Origin: Monodelphis domestica
Taxonomy: Eukaryota; Chordata; Mammalia; Didelphimorphia; Didelphidae
NCBI RefSeq assembly: GCF_027887165.1
Contig: NC_077228.1
Coordinates: forward strand, 214,191,019-214,255,018
Direction: 5' to 3'
Length of the DNA stretch: 64,000 bases
Numbering within the stretch: the first letter of the stretch is position 1; each line of letters opens with the position of its first letter. Below, piece after piece: positions 56,401 to 63,925 of the stretch. The translations under genes and the position numbers were made by a program. The notes under the pieces are model-generated. The model made no database searches. It was not told the DNA's origin and was given only the letters and a program-made list of their open reading frames with translations.

Positions 56401-58783
56401 AAGTGTTCAAATTCACATTTGAACTTGGGTCTTCCTGACTCTAGGCCCAATGTTCTATCCACCTATTTGCTAAAATATAGACAGATATTTAGACAGGCAG
56501 ATGGATGAATAGAGATAGATTGATGGAGATAGATAAATATATAGATCCAGCAAGTATAGAGACAGATGGTTGTTATTGAGTCATTTTTCAGTTGTGTCCA
56601 TCTCTTTGTGACCACATTTGGGATCTTCTTGGCAAGATGCTGGAGTAGTCTGCCACTTTTACAGATGAAGAAACTGAGGCAAACAGAGTGAAATGATTTG
56701 CCCAGGGTCTCACAGTTGGAGTCTGAGACTGGATTTGAACTTGGGTCTTTCCAACTGGTCCTCTATCTACTGGGCCACCTAGCTGCCCCATAGAAAGAGA
56801 TAGATATTAATAGGCAGATGATATACAGAGATAACAGATAGGTTGATAGATAATAGACACATAGAGATTACAGATCAGTAGATAATAGACTGGAAGACAA
56901 CGAAAATGAAACAAAGAGGAAGCCAGCAAGGGTGAGGATAAGTAGTAACAAAGATTAATGAAGCAACAAGAGACAGCCAGCCAGAGGACACTGAGAACAT
57001 CAAAGACCAAGAGAGTGAATGGTAGAAGATAGACAAGAAGAAATATTTAGTTCTGTCCCCTAATTTCATAGAGGAAAAAATGCTCATGCAGAGATAGCAA
57101 GTAATAGAGATGAGACAATGAGAAAGATGGGACAATATGGCAGGGAAGTGAAAGACTGGTGAGGGAGGATAAGATAAATGGTAGAGGCAGCAGGGATGGT
57201 AGAGAGATACATTAATTGGAAGAAGAAAGCTGAAAAGAATATGCTGAAGAGGAAAGAACTCTAGATTTGGAAAGGACTTGGGTTCAAATTTGACCATTGA
57301 TAAATCTTGTAACTTCTCTGACCCTTGTCATAACATGAGGGCAGTGGACTAGATAATTTGATCTCTAAAACCCCAACTCTAAGTCTATAATTCTTATTTT
57401 TTAAGTCTATAATTCTAAGGAAGGTTTGAGAGCTTCAGTCTATTCATCTAATTTGATATTTGAATTCTGATTCTTCCAATTCTTCCAATCTGATATTTGA
57501 ATCCAATTCCATATTTGAATTTACTGAAGCCTTTTCCCTGGTACTGAAATCCCTAGAGAATGCCCTACCATCTTTGGTCTAAATCTCTTCCTCTGGCAAT
57601 CCCCTTCCTGGGACATAGAAAAGCAGACAGTGAGCCTGGCTGGGTGAGGGTGCGCTCCATAGCTTGGTGTCCATCATTTCTTTTTCCCTCCCCTTCTAGG
57701 TATCTGTACTGTGGGGAACTGTCCCTTCTGATGTCGCAGGCCATTCCCCTGCACAAATTGGCCAGCAAATATGGCGTGACTTCCCTGCAGCAGGGAGTAG
57801 CCGAGTACATGAAGTCACACCTCTCAGGAGAGCTGGGGGGTCCTGGCCCAGCTGTGGGTTGGTACCACTACGCAGCACGAACAGGCAATGAAGACCTCAG
57901 GGAAAGCTGCCTCCAGTTTCTGGCTTGGAATCTGTCGGCTGTGGTGGGGAGCTCCGAGTGGGGGGAAGTGACTCCAGAGCTCTTGGCTCAACTCTTAGAC
58001 CGCTCTGATCTGGTGCTTCAGGATGAATTTGAGCTCTTCCAGGCCCTGGAAGTCTGGTTGGGCAGAGCCCGGCCTCCCACCCCTGTGGCGGAGCAGGCGC
58101 TTAGAGCCATTCGCTACCCCATGATCCCACCTGCCCAGCTGTTCCAGCTGCAGGCCCAGTCGCCAGCCCTGGCCCGTCATGGAGAAGCTGTGGGTGATCT
58201 CCTCCTGCAGGCCTACCAGTTCCATTCTGCCTCTCCTCTGCAGTACGCCAAGTTCTTTGACGTCAATGGCAGTGCCTTTTTGCCTCGAAACTACCTCTCT
58301 CCGGCCTGGGGGGCGCTGTGGGTCATCAGCAACCCCGCCAGGGATGACCGAAGCACAAGCTTCCAGACGCAGCTGGGCCCCAGTGGGCACGATGCAGGTA
58401 GGAAGGTGACGTGGAACGTCCTCTTCTCTCCACGCTGGCTGCCCATCAGCCTGCGCCCAGTCTATGCCGATACTGCTGGGGCTGCCCTGCCAGCTGCACG
58501 CCCTGAGGATGGACGGCCCCGACTGGTAGTGACTCCGGCCAGCATCAGCGGGGACGCCGCCGGCGTGAGCTTCCAGAAGACAGTGCTGGTGGGGGCTCGA
58601 CAGCAGGGGCGGCTCCTGATTCGCCACGCCTACAGCTTCCACCAGAGCAGTGACGAGGCCGGGGACTTCTTGGCCCACACTGATCTGCAACGGCGCAGTT
58701 CTGAGTACCTGGTGGAGAACGCCCTTCACCTGCATCTCATCATCAAGCCTATCTACCACAGCCTCATTCGGACCTACAAGTAG
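47379..58783 (+). CDS. BTBD17: BTB/POZ domain-containing protein 17 (complete, 3 coding exons)
   Basis: The coding sequence is join(47379..47463, 54813..55089, 57700..58783): 1446 nt, 481 residues plus TAG. Residues 1-28 form a signal peptide with hydrophobic core MTLLGLAVHA, so the product should be secreted. The BTB/POZ domain spans roughly residues 62-133 (NESDTVLRVQ..., HAHRLLLG, FDKFIRYLYCGE). A BACK domain follows at about 170-275 (ESCLQFLAWNLSA, LQDEFELFQALEVWLGRA, IRYPMIPPAQLFQL). A conserved C-terminal domain carries FDVNGSAFLPRNY, WNVLFSPRWLP and VSFQKTVLVGARQQGRLL. N-x-S/T sites at NHS, NES, NQS, NLS and NGS suit a glycosylated secreted protein. The length is close to the human protein as I remember it (about 478). 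Both introns are GT-AG and phases agree at each junction (G|GC, AG|G). The ATG has G at -3. No frame damage is seen. The molecular role of this family is poorly known; it resembles galectin-3-binding-protein-type BTB proteins. Intron 1 is 7.3 kb and intron 2 is 2.6 kb, both filled with repeats. Confidence 0.97.
48125..48350 (-). mobile_element. MIR-type SINE
   Basis: TTTGCAAAGCACTTTGGAAA, CCTATTTTCAGATGAGGAAG and CAGTCCAGGGTCTTATAG. Confidence 0.75.
48355..48530 (+). mobile_element. MIR-like SINE (marsupial)
   Basis: TAGGATCATAGATTTAGATC, CCATTTTACAGATCAGAAAA and GAAGTGACTTGCCTAAGG. Confidence 0.7.
48715..48878 (+). mobile_element. SINE1-type SINE, left part
   Basis: GGGGAGCAACTAGGAGGCTC to CTTGGAACCTGGAATTG; its end lies at 49255-49292 beyond the L1 insert. 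Confidence 0.9.
48879..49254 (-). mobile_element. Two L1 3' ends in tandem, inserted in SINE1
   Basis: TCCCATGGTTTCATGATTTA (48,884) and TCCTTGGTTACATGATTCAT (49,160) are two copies of the same 3' UTR start. The first ends with a C16-17 run at 49,085. Confidence 0.85.
49255..49292 (+). mobile_element. SINE1-type SINE, right part
   Basis: TTGGAATTGATGCTAAGAG, tail of the SINE begun at 48715; TTGGAA...GGAATTGAT repeats mark the L1 target site. Confidence 0.8.
49302..49497 (+). mobile_element. SINE1-type SINE
   Basis: GGGGACAGATAAGTGGCTCA, CAGAGGTCCTGGGTCCAAAG. Confidence 0.9.
49503..49690 (+). mobile_element. SINE1-type SINE
   Basis: GGGATAGCTAGGTGGCTCAG to TACTGATTCTAAGGTAAAGG; third in a same-strand chain. 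Confidence 0.92.
49858..50359. other. Unassigned sequence in BTBD17 intron 1
   Basis: A faint tRNA-SINE scrap near 49,890-49,960; otherwise nothing seen. Confidence 0.4.
50360..50470 (+). mobile_element. MIR-type 3' fragment
   Basis: GGCTCAAATGAGATAATGG and AAGTACTTTATAAACCTTAA. Confidence 0.75.
50603..50766 (-). mobile_element. SINE1-type SINE
   Basis: ACTGCTTACCTTCTGTCTTG to CCACTGAGCGATCTAGCTGG. Confidence 0.87.
50838..51045 (-). mobile_element. L1 3' UTR, old
   Basis: TTCGGTTACATGTAGAAACA and GATTCAGATTCTCTCCTATT in reverse. Confidence 0.7.
51059..51237 (-). mobile_element. SINE1-type SINE
   Basis: ACTATGTATTGGTTCTAAGG to CCCTGAGCCACCCACCTAC. Confidence 0.9.
51265..51445 (+). mobile_element. 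MIR-type SINE
   Basis: GAGTGACCTTGGGCAATTCA, CAATGAGATAATGTGTAAAG. Confidence 0.82.
51459..51649 (-). mobile_element. SINE1-type SINE
   Basis: AAAACCCTTACTTTCTGTCT to CACTGAGCCACCCAGCTGCA. Confidence 0.94.
51660..51859 (-). mobile_element. SINE1-type SINE
   Basis: TTTTTAACCCTTATCTTCTG to GAGCCACCTAGCAGCCCCC. Confidence 0.93.
51862..51980 (-). mobile_element. SINE1-type SINE, partial
   Basis: TTAGTATTAATTCTAAGAAAG to GAACACAGGACCTCCCA; follows its neighbour with no gap. Confidence 0.88.
52142..53015 (+). mobile_element. L1, 5'-truncated, in BTBD17 intron 1
   Basis: Duplications AGAATGGAGGCTCAG (52127) and AGAATGGAGACCCAG (53016). ORF2 C-terminus (CWRGCGKEG, LPFDPAIALLGLYPKEI) with breaks; its 3' UTR ends like 6675-6846 and differs from that of the L1 at 36250-37688. 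Confidence 0.94.
53230..54030 (-). mobile_element. Young L1, 5'-truncated, antisense in BTBD17 intron 1
   Basis: Exact 15-bp duplications AAGAAGGGAAGTTAT at 53215-53229 and 54031-54045. The ORF2 C-terminal reading frame is uninterrupted across the insert (SNECWRGCGKIGTL ... TLYTETNTLWYHRT stop), which points to recent insertion. The catalytic RT domain is absent. Confidence 0.96.
54150..54304 (-). mobile_element. SINE1-type SINE, partial
   Basis: GTAGAGTGGCAAGGGCTAGG to GTGCTATCCAGCTGCTCC. Confidence 0.88.
54530..54685 (+). mobile_element. L2 3' end
   Basis: GTACTCTTTGAGGGCAGTG and ATATAGTAAATGTTTAATAA, about 130 bp before BTBD17 exon 2. Confidence 0.75.
54813..55089 (+). CDS. BTBD17: BTBD17 coding exon 2 (N-terminal half of BTB domain)
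   Basis: The acceptor CCTTCCCCAG ends at 54812. The exon encodes residues 29-120 (GQRADVAGEAAD... to ...AAVFDKFI) and the first two bases of R121. The donor is GTAGAG at 55090. If intron 2 is retained, translation stops at once, because AGG TAG follows ATC in frame. A 40-bp minisatellite begins only 11 bases beyond this donor. Confidence 0.96.
55082..55380 (+). repeat. 40-bp minisatellite at the BTBD17 exon 2 donor
   Basis: Seven in-register 40-bp units from 55101 to 55380, each starting TTCATCAGGG or TTCATCAAGG. The units alternate between two variants (TCTTTCCACTGGGGTG and TTCTCCAGTTGGGGTC), so the true period is 80 bp. The starting motif TTCATCAGG is the last eight exonic bases plus the first donor base (55082-55090). 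Confidence 0.95.
55740..56010 (+). mobile_element. L1 3' fragment, old
   Basis: GAAATGACGGATTAAATTAC and AGAAAGACTCACACAAGGTG; decayed. Confidence 0.5.
56025..56240. repeat. AT-rich low-complexity sequence
   Basis: TTTATTTAATTTAATTTATT and nearby AT-rich sequence with GATA units. Confidence 0.7.
56255..56465 (-). mobile_element. MIR-type SINE
   Basis: AAGAAAACTGAGGCAGAGAG, CATACAGCTAGTAAGTG and TGTTCTATCCACC. Confidence 0.87.
56475..56900. repeat. Imperfect (GATA)n tract interrupted by a SINE
   Basis: GATAGATTGATGGAGATAGA on the left and GATAGGTTGATAGATAATAG on the right of a MAR1 insertion. Confidence 0.8.
56568..56790 (-). mobile_element. MAR1-type SINE
   Basis: TTGTTATTGAGTCATTTTTC tail side, GATGAAGAAACTGAGGCAAA, GGCCACCTAGCTGCCCC head. 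Confidence 0.9.
57280..57415 (+). mobile_element. MIR-like 3' fragment
   Basis: GGACTAGATAATTTGATCTC and TCTAAGTCTATAATTCT. Confidence 0.55.
57700..58783 (+). CDS. BTBD17: BTBD17 coding exon 3 (BTB end, BACK, C-terminal domain)
   Basis: A pyrimidine tract and CTTCTAG end at 57699. 361 codons (the first split) run to TAG at 58781. The exon is markedly GC-rich relative to its surroundings and has no internal stop. It encodes the end of the BTB domain, the BACK domain and the whole C-terminal domain. The frame stays open upstream to 57560, but that part is intron, since it lacks similarity and has a strong acceptor before it. Confidence 0.97.
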
Positions 58784-58950
58784 TGGAAGGAGGGAGGGAG
58801 GGAGGGAATGTGGGAAGGAAAAAGGGAAGACTTCCATGGACTCCCCAGGATGAGACAGTCATGAATGGAAGTAGCCATAAGGAGCTGAACTTCCTGGAAT
58901 GGTGGTTGGACATCGATTGGGGTATTAAAGTGATCCCCAAGAGAACTGGG
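58784..58950 (+). other. BTBD17: BTBD17 3' UTR with poly(A) signal ATTAAA
   Basis: The 3' UTR starts with a GGGA-rich purine run after the stop. ATTAAA is at 58924-58929, and a GT/T-rich stretch (TTTTGGTCTTGG) follows within 30 bases, as expected of a cleavage site near 58,945. This gives a short 3' UTR of about 165 bases. No other hexamer is near. Confidence 0.65.
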
Positions 58951-59074
58951 TCTATTCTTTTGGTCTTGGTATAGAGGGAGGTTCTGCCTACTGTCCAACA
59001 TGCTACATGGTTTCTAGGTATGTGGATGGGAATAGAGTAGGGTCATAATAATAATAATAACCTACAACCACTTC

Positions 59075-59285
59075 TGAGCAGGAGTCAGAATACTAGCCTC
59101 AGATACTTGCTAGTTGTGTGACCATGAGCAAATCATTTAACCTCTATTTGTCTCCATTTCCTCATAAAATGGGGATAATAATGCCACCTACCTTCACGAG
59201 TTGTTGTAAGGATCAAATGAGATCATTGTAAAGTGTTTGGCACAGTGACTGGCATATAGTAAGCACTAAAATATTTATTATATTA
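59075..59285 (+). mobile_element. MIR-type SINE
   Basis: CTAGTTGTGTGACCATGAGC, TTTCCTCATAAAATGGGG and AAGGATCAAATGAGATCATT. Confidence 0.85.
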
Positions 59286-59346
59286 TTATATAATACTTTT
59301 CACAACAACTGAAAAATAAGTATAACATTTTATTTATTTATCTGTT

Positions 59347-59524
59347 TATTAACCCTCACCTTCCATCTTGGAATCAATACTGTGTATTGGCAGAAGAGTG
59401 GTAAGAGCTAAGCAATGACTTGCCCAGGGTCACACAGCTGGGAAGTGTCTGAGGCTAGATTTGAACCTAGGACCTCCCATCTCTTGGCCTGGCTCTTGAT
59501 CCACTGAGCTACCCAGCTGCCCCC
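59347..59524 (-). mobile_element. SINE1-type SINE
   Basis: TCACCTTCCATCTTGGAATC to GAGCTACCCAGCTGCCCCC. Confidence 0.94.
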
Positions 59525-59690
59525 TAAGTGCAACATTTATGATGATTATCCCCATTTTATAGATGAGAAAATTGAATTTCAGAAAGATCAAGTGACTTGT
59601 CCATGTCATAGAGCTAGTAAGTATTGGAGACAGGATTAGAATCCAAGTCTTAGTTAGATTCCCAGTCTAGCCCTCTGTTCACTATACCAT
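59525..59690 (-). mobile_element. MIR-type SINE
   Basis: CCCCATTTTATAGATGAGAA, AAGTGACTTGTCCATGTC. Confidence 0.78.
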
Positions 59691-60054
59691 ACTCTCTCTC
59701 CAGTCAAGGTTCGGACAGTTGGTATGGGGGAATGGCCTCCCAGGTCAGGCTTCAAGGTTCTAGTCCTGATATTTGTGGCATTCCCAAATGCCATCTAGAT
59801 TTTAGAGGTTCTAGTGGTCTACTCTTCTTGGTCCTCATGTTACATCTGGTAGAGGAGGAGAGGCTTAGGAGCTGAGGCAAGGGAAGATTCAAGGGGAGAA
59901 GGGAAAATAGACCTCGATAAGTTCCTGCCGTTCTGTTTCCTTCTTGGGCAAGTGAAACACTTCATTCTCTAGAAGCAAAGGATAGCAGTATGCTAATAGA
60001 AATATATTTCTACTATATCTTGTAGACAGAAAAGACTACATCCAGATCTGGACT
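59691..60054. other. Single-copy spacer between BTBD17 and KIF19
   Basis: No coding or repeat signal recognised. Confidence 0.45.
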
Positions 60055-60175
60055 TTGCTACTTCCTTGGACAAATGACCAAATTTCCCTGGGCCTTAATT
60101 TCCCCACTTGCTAAATGAGGAGAGTTAGGCTAGAATGCCCTTCCAGTTTTCAAGACTGATGGTCTGAGGAGTGAA
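60055..60175 (+). mobile_element. MIR-like 3' fragment
   Basis: CCCCACTTGCTAAATGAGG and GAATGCCCTTCCAGTTTTC. Confidence 0.6.
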
Positions 60176-60249
60176 TTGTTCCCCGGGCTCTCAATCATTT
60201 CTACACAAAGACGTTTGGCAGAGATGGGTATGGGGCCCTGAGACTTCTC

Positions 60250-60977
60250 TTTATTAGTTTTATTAGCCCCTGTGCTGTCTTCTGGGATGTGGCACAATAA
60301 TGGCTCCTACACTTCCAGTCTTGAACATGAACATCCAACTCCAAGTAGGATTTTTATTGTTAAAAAGGAGGGGGGAGTGCCACTGTGATGTGATCAAATG
60401 AAACCATCACCCTCAACCCCCATCTCCACTATGCAGCCTGGACTCTAGGCTCAGTTCCAGGCTCTTTCCTGGGTTCCCCTTTCCCCAAGTATGATCACTC
60501 CAATAACCCCCAGGACCCCATGGTCTTTCCCACCACCTGGCTGTAGAGGCTCAGCCCAGTAGACCCTGCTGTCCACATTGAAGCCTAAAGGTAGGTAAAG
60601 AGTTTTGGCAACACATAACTGTGCAGTGTAATATAGGGAATCCAGAAGGGGCTCTGGCCCTGGCTGGGGTTAGATTTCCCTCAGCCCATTCTGGGGGTCC
60701 CTTCTTGGGATCTTCTCCTTTTCCCAGTAAGTCCCTTGCCCCCCCAGCCCTGGCTGCACTGATGTCACTGGAGTGGAAGGGTAATTGCCATCCTCATTCC
60801 AGCATCTCCAGGACACAAACTCCACCAGGGCTCATGGGGTGCCAGGTATCTGGACATCTCCTGCTCTCCTGCCCAGGTCACCTCCCACTGCACTCCCCTC
60901 CATCCCTGGTCTTTCTGTCTTCCCATCTCTCTCCCCTTTCATTTTTGGGGCAGGTTAGTTCCAAGCTTCAGAGGTTT
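60250..60977 (-). other. KIF19: KIF19 3' UTR with poly(A) signals
   Basis: About 730 bp of single-copy sequence follow the KIF19 stop on the minus strand. AATAAA hexamers occur at 60353-60358, 60259-60264 and 60250-60255; the last pair makes the likely end. About 1.3 kb then separates this from the BTBD17 poly(A) signal, so the transcripts need not overlap. Confidence 0.55.
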
Positions 60978-61081
60978 TCAGTTAGGTCGGAAACGTCCAT
61001 CCTTGCCCTGGAGTGGATGTGGACCACAGGTAGCTCTTTTGGAAGGAGCTGGTGTGGTGAGGGGCAACGGGTCCCCAGGAC
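60978..61081 (-). CDS. KIF19: KIF19 last coding exon
   Basis: The acceptor TTTCCCCCACTGCAG ends just before 61081 (minus strand). The exon completes the split glycine and reads PGDPLPLTTPAPSKRATCG to a TGA at 60980-60978. The intron from the previous exon is 308 bp. Confidence 0.9.
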
Positions 61082-61549
61082 CTGCAGTGGGGGAAAGGGT
61101 GACTGTAAATAGTCAATATCTCCTTCTAACCCCCCCATACCCCACCCCAAAAGATGTTGCCAATCTCCCCAGAGGCCCACCCTAGGGGTAACAGGCTCAC
61201 AACTCTACAGGCAGAATTTTCAGTGACTCCCCAGCAAGGTGAATTATCAGAACAAGACCTTAGAACCTGTTAAGGGCACCTGCAAATATTCTCATCATGG
61301 ACTGACAAAGGGTCATCATTAAAGCTGCCTTGGCAAGGACCCTGATGCGTGTCTCCTCATCCTATTCCCTTTCCAAAGGAGACACTAACCTATGGTCTGG
61401 CTGAGAGGAAGCCTGACTTTGGCGAGGGGCAGTGCAACCTTATTCAGGTGCCTGATGCTGGGTACTGGGTTCCCAGGGATGGGTATCCTGTAGTCTGAAG
61501 TACTCTCCAGGGGTCGGGGGCGCAGGAGATGGTTCTTAGGACGGGGTAG
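60978..61549 (-). CDS. KIF19: Kinesin-like protein KIF19, C-terminal end (partial)
   Basis: Two minus-strand exons, complement(join(60978..61081, 61390..61549)), encode the last 87 residues. The peptide includes IRHLNKVALPLAKVRLP and ends GKDGRFRPN. This matches the remembered human KIF19 tail (IRHLGKVTLPLAKVKLP ... GKDGCSRHN) position by position through the exon junction. KIF19 is a kinesin-8 family motor that depolymerises microtubules at ciliary tips and sets cilium length. The motor domain and coiled coils lie beyond the right edge. The tail is low in known domains, basic and proline-rich. The gene converges on BTBD17, in keeping with the conserved neighbourhood. Regulation cannot be judged from this fragment. 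Confidence 0.9.
61390..61549 (-). CDS. KIF19: KIF19 penultimate coding exon
   Basis: On the minus strand the acceptor CTATCTACTCAG precedes 61549 and the donor GTTAGT follows 61390. The 160-nt exon starts in phase 0 (LPRPKNHLLRPRPLEST...) and ends after one base of a glycine codon (...SQTIG). Confidence 0.9.
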
Positions 61550-61723
61550 CTGAGTAGATAGACAGAATGGAGATATGCAGTTAGGCAGGAAGACCATAAA
61601 AAACTCCCAAACCCCAAAACCATGGAACTCCAGTTTATTTTTTTAATCTAGTTTTTTTCCCCAATTTTTAAAAACTGTATTTTCTCTGCCTCCTATCTTT
61701 CCCTACTCTTCCTCCTCCCTTCC

Positions 61724-61923
61724 TTTTTTGAAACCCTTACTTTCTGACTTAGAATCAGTATTGTGTAATGGTTCCAAAGCAGAAGAGTGGTAAGGGTTAG
61801 CAGTGGTGGTTAAGTGACTTGCCCAGGGTCCCACAGCTAGGCAATGTCTGAGGCCAAATTTGTACCCAGGACTTCCCATCTCTAGGCCTGGCTCTCAATC
61901 CACTGAGACACCTAGCTGTACCT
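61724..61923 (-). mobile_element. SINE1-type SINE
   Basis: GAAACCCTTACTTTCTGACT to CACTGAGACACCTAGCTGTA. Confidence 0.92.
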
Positions 61924-61932
61924 ACCCCCACC

Positions 61933-62137
61933 CCAATCAATTCTAAGAGAGAAGTGTAAACCTTAAAATTTCTTAGACTTATCAATGTTGGAAATTTCAC
62001 CAATAGGAAAGAAATTTCCCAATGGTGAAATTTCCAACATTGATAAGTCTAAGAAATTTTAAGGTTTACAGAAGAAAGGTAAGGGCTAGGCAATCAGGGG
62101 TGATTGACTTGTCCAGGGTCACACAGCTAGGAAGTAT
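61933..62137 (-). mobile_element. SINE1-type SINE carrying a hairpin insert
   Basis: CAATTCTAAGAGAGAAG before, and AAAGGTAAGGGCTAGGC...CACACAGCTAGGAAG after, the insert at 61955-62070. Confidence 0.75.
61955..62070. mobile_element. 116-bp perfect-arm hairpin element with LTR-like ends
   Basis: 48-bp arms (61955-62002, 62023-62070) are exact inverted copies: TGTAAACCTTAAAATTTC ... GAAATTTTAAGGTTTACA. Ends are TG...CA, flanked by GAAG (61951-61954) and GAAG (62071-62074). The right arm and loop edge match 18,790-18,862, the 5' end of a family B LTR. Confidence 0.85.
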
Positions 62138-62198
62138 GAGTCCAGATTCCTACCTTACTTTTGAAAACAAACATACCAAAACAAAAACAAAAAGAAAG

Positions 62199-62370
62199 GG
62201 TGGCTCAGAACATCTCAGTAATAGAAATCCTGGCCTCAGACACTTCTTAGCTTTGTGACCTTGGGCAAGTCACTTAACTCCCAATGCCTAGTTCTTACTC
62301 CTCTTTTGCCCTAGAACTTATACTTAGTGTTGACTCTAAAACAGAAGCCAAAAGTTAAAAAGTTAAAAAG
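62199..62370 (+). mobile_element. SINE1-type SINE
   Basis: GGGTGGCTCAGAACATCTC, CTTTGTGACCTTGGGCAAG and a TTAAAAAGTTAAAAAG tail. Confidence 0.88.
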
Positions 62371-62384
62371 ATTTTAAAAATCGG

Positions 62385-62500
62385 GTGATAAATGTGCACA
62401 GCCCCAAACCCCAAATTCCTATATTGACCAGGCCCCAAAATGTGTCTCATTTTGCATATTAAGTCCATCATTCTTCTGCCAGGAGGTGGGTAGCATAGGA
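62385..62500 (-). mobile_element. L1 3' UTR fragment, old
   Basis: CAAACCCCAAATTCCTATAT and AGGAGGTGGGTAGCATAGG, as in 26,270-26,410. Confidence 0.6.
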
Positions 62501-63066
62501 ACCCTTATTTTCAAGTTGAAGATTATTCTACCAAATGAAGTCTCTCCTTGGTATCTAAGAGGAAAGCTCAGGGGAAAGTGAAGCACAAGATTCCCCCAAA
62601 GGCGAAGCAGAGTGGAGAAGTCAAGTCTCTTAAGTTCCCATCTATTTGTCTTATTCTAGGTTGGCCAACTTTTGAACAGCAGAGCAAACATGTTCCATGA
62701 GGCACAGTTCCTAGGGATAGGGTTTTTCAGTGATTGATACCTTTCTGTCTGATGTTACTGTAGTTGTGGGAATAAGGACAAGGTAGGACTGGGGGTAAAG
62801 GTATTGGGTAGGGCCACAAAATGAGCTGGGAGAAATTCATAATCAGGGTCAAAGCCCCTTGAGGCTTCCTTATATTATACTGTACTGATATCAAAATACA
62901 AAGACCTACGGAGTAAAAGACTTTGGGAAACCACCCCATAGTGGTGCTAGGGGAGACAGAGGCCTTGACTCTACTAAGGAAGGAAAAGGGAGGAACTGTG
63001 CTTAAGAAGCAGTTAGTCACACAGGGAACAGATCTAAGGTAGCTTTCTATTTTACATAATTTATTT
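62501..63066. other. Unassigned sequence
   Basis: No gene, KIF19 exon or clear repeat found on either strand. Confidence 0.4.
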
Positions 63067-63345
63067 TCCTTCCTTCCTCTCCTTTTATCTTTTCCTTCCT
63101 TCCTCTCCTTTTATCTCTTCCTTCCTTCCTTCCTTCCTTCCTTCCTTCCTTCCTTCCTTCCTTCCTTCCTTCCTTCCTTCCTTCCTTCCTTCCTTCCTCC
63201 CTTCCTTCCTTCTTTCCTCCCTCCCTCCCTCCCTCCTTTCCTTCCTTCCTTCCTTCCTTCCTTCCTTCCTTCCTTCCTTCCTTCCTTCCTTCCTTCCTTC
63301 CTTCCTTCCTTCCTTCCTTCCTTCCTTCCTTCCTTCCTTCCTCTC
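63067..63345. repeat. (CCTT)n microsatellite, ~280 bp
   Basis: TTCC/CCTT units with a CCCT-rich break near 63,198-63,236. It runs into a SINE1 head remnant. The KEGR-repeat open frames on the minus strand come from it. Confidence 0.97.
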
Positions 63346-63360
63346 TCCTTTCTTCTTTCT

Positions 63361-63388
63361 CTATCCACTGAGCCACCAATTTGCCCCT
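63361..63388 (-). mobile_element. SINE1 head remnant
   Basis: CTATCCACTGAGCCACCAAT and TTGCCCC, only the 5' end of a minus SINE1, left beside the microsatellite. Confidence 0.7.
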
Positions 63389-63413
63389 GATGCAATTTTA
63401 ATATTTGTTTTTG

Positions 63414-63851
63414 TAGAAAGGAGTTGCAAAATACAAGAAGATGCAAGACCAAAATTCCATTTGGAACTCCAAGGACCTGGGACTGGACAGGAAGAGACAG
63501 TAACTGGAAAAAGCCGTTACAGTTGGTACTGGACTCCTTAGGAGACAGAAGCTGTGTCCTGCTTTCTGCTCTCAATATACTGAGAGGATAACTGTTTTTG
63601 GTATTCCTTGGGTGAACCAAGGAAAAGCCTTTCAGTTCCCTCTCTGTGGCTGTCTTGAGGTACCTGCCTGCTTCCTGCTGTTCACACTACAAAAAGAAAG
63701 CAGGACACAACTTCTGTCTCCTAAGGAGTCCAGTACCAACTGTAACTGCTTTTTCCAGGTACTGTCTCTTCCTGTCCAGTCCCAGGTCCTTGGAGTTCCA
63801 AATGGAATTTTGGTCTTGCATCTTCTTCTTGCATTTTGCAACTCCTTTCTA
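63414..63851. repeat. Large inverted repeat (foldback), ~155-bp arms
   Basis: Left arm 63414-63567 and right arm 63695-63851 are inverted copies with about four substitutions and one 3-base indel; 127-bp loop. Starts TAGAAAGGAGTTGCAAAA. No coding content and no known family recognised. Confidence 0.92.
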
Positions 63852-63925
63852 TATTTTCTAACATTTTGTAATTCATGTTCTCTCTCTCCCTCCCAGCTCT
63901 TCTGCTCCCTAAGAAGGCAGTATTT
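63852..63925 (-). mobile_element. L1 3' UTR-like fragment
   Basis: AACATTTTGTAATTCATGTT and TCCCTCCCAGCTCTTCTGC resemble the minus L1 3' UTR starts elsewhere; weak. Confidence 0.4.

Noticed and set aside
57995-58837. 280-codon minus frame opposite BTBD17 exon 3
   Set aside because: Shadow of a GC-rich coding exon on the other strand.
63047-63620. KEGR-repeat proteins on the minus strand
   Set aside because: Translation of the CCTT microsatellite; no promoter, splice or homology support.
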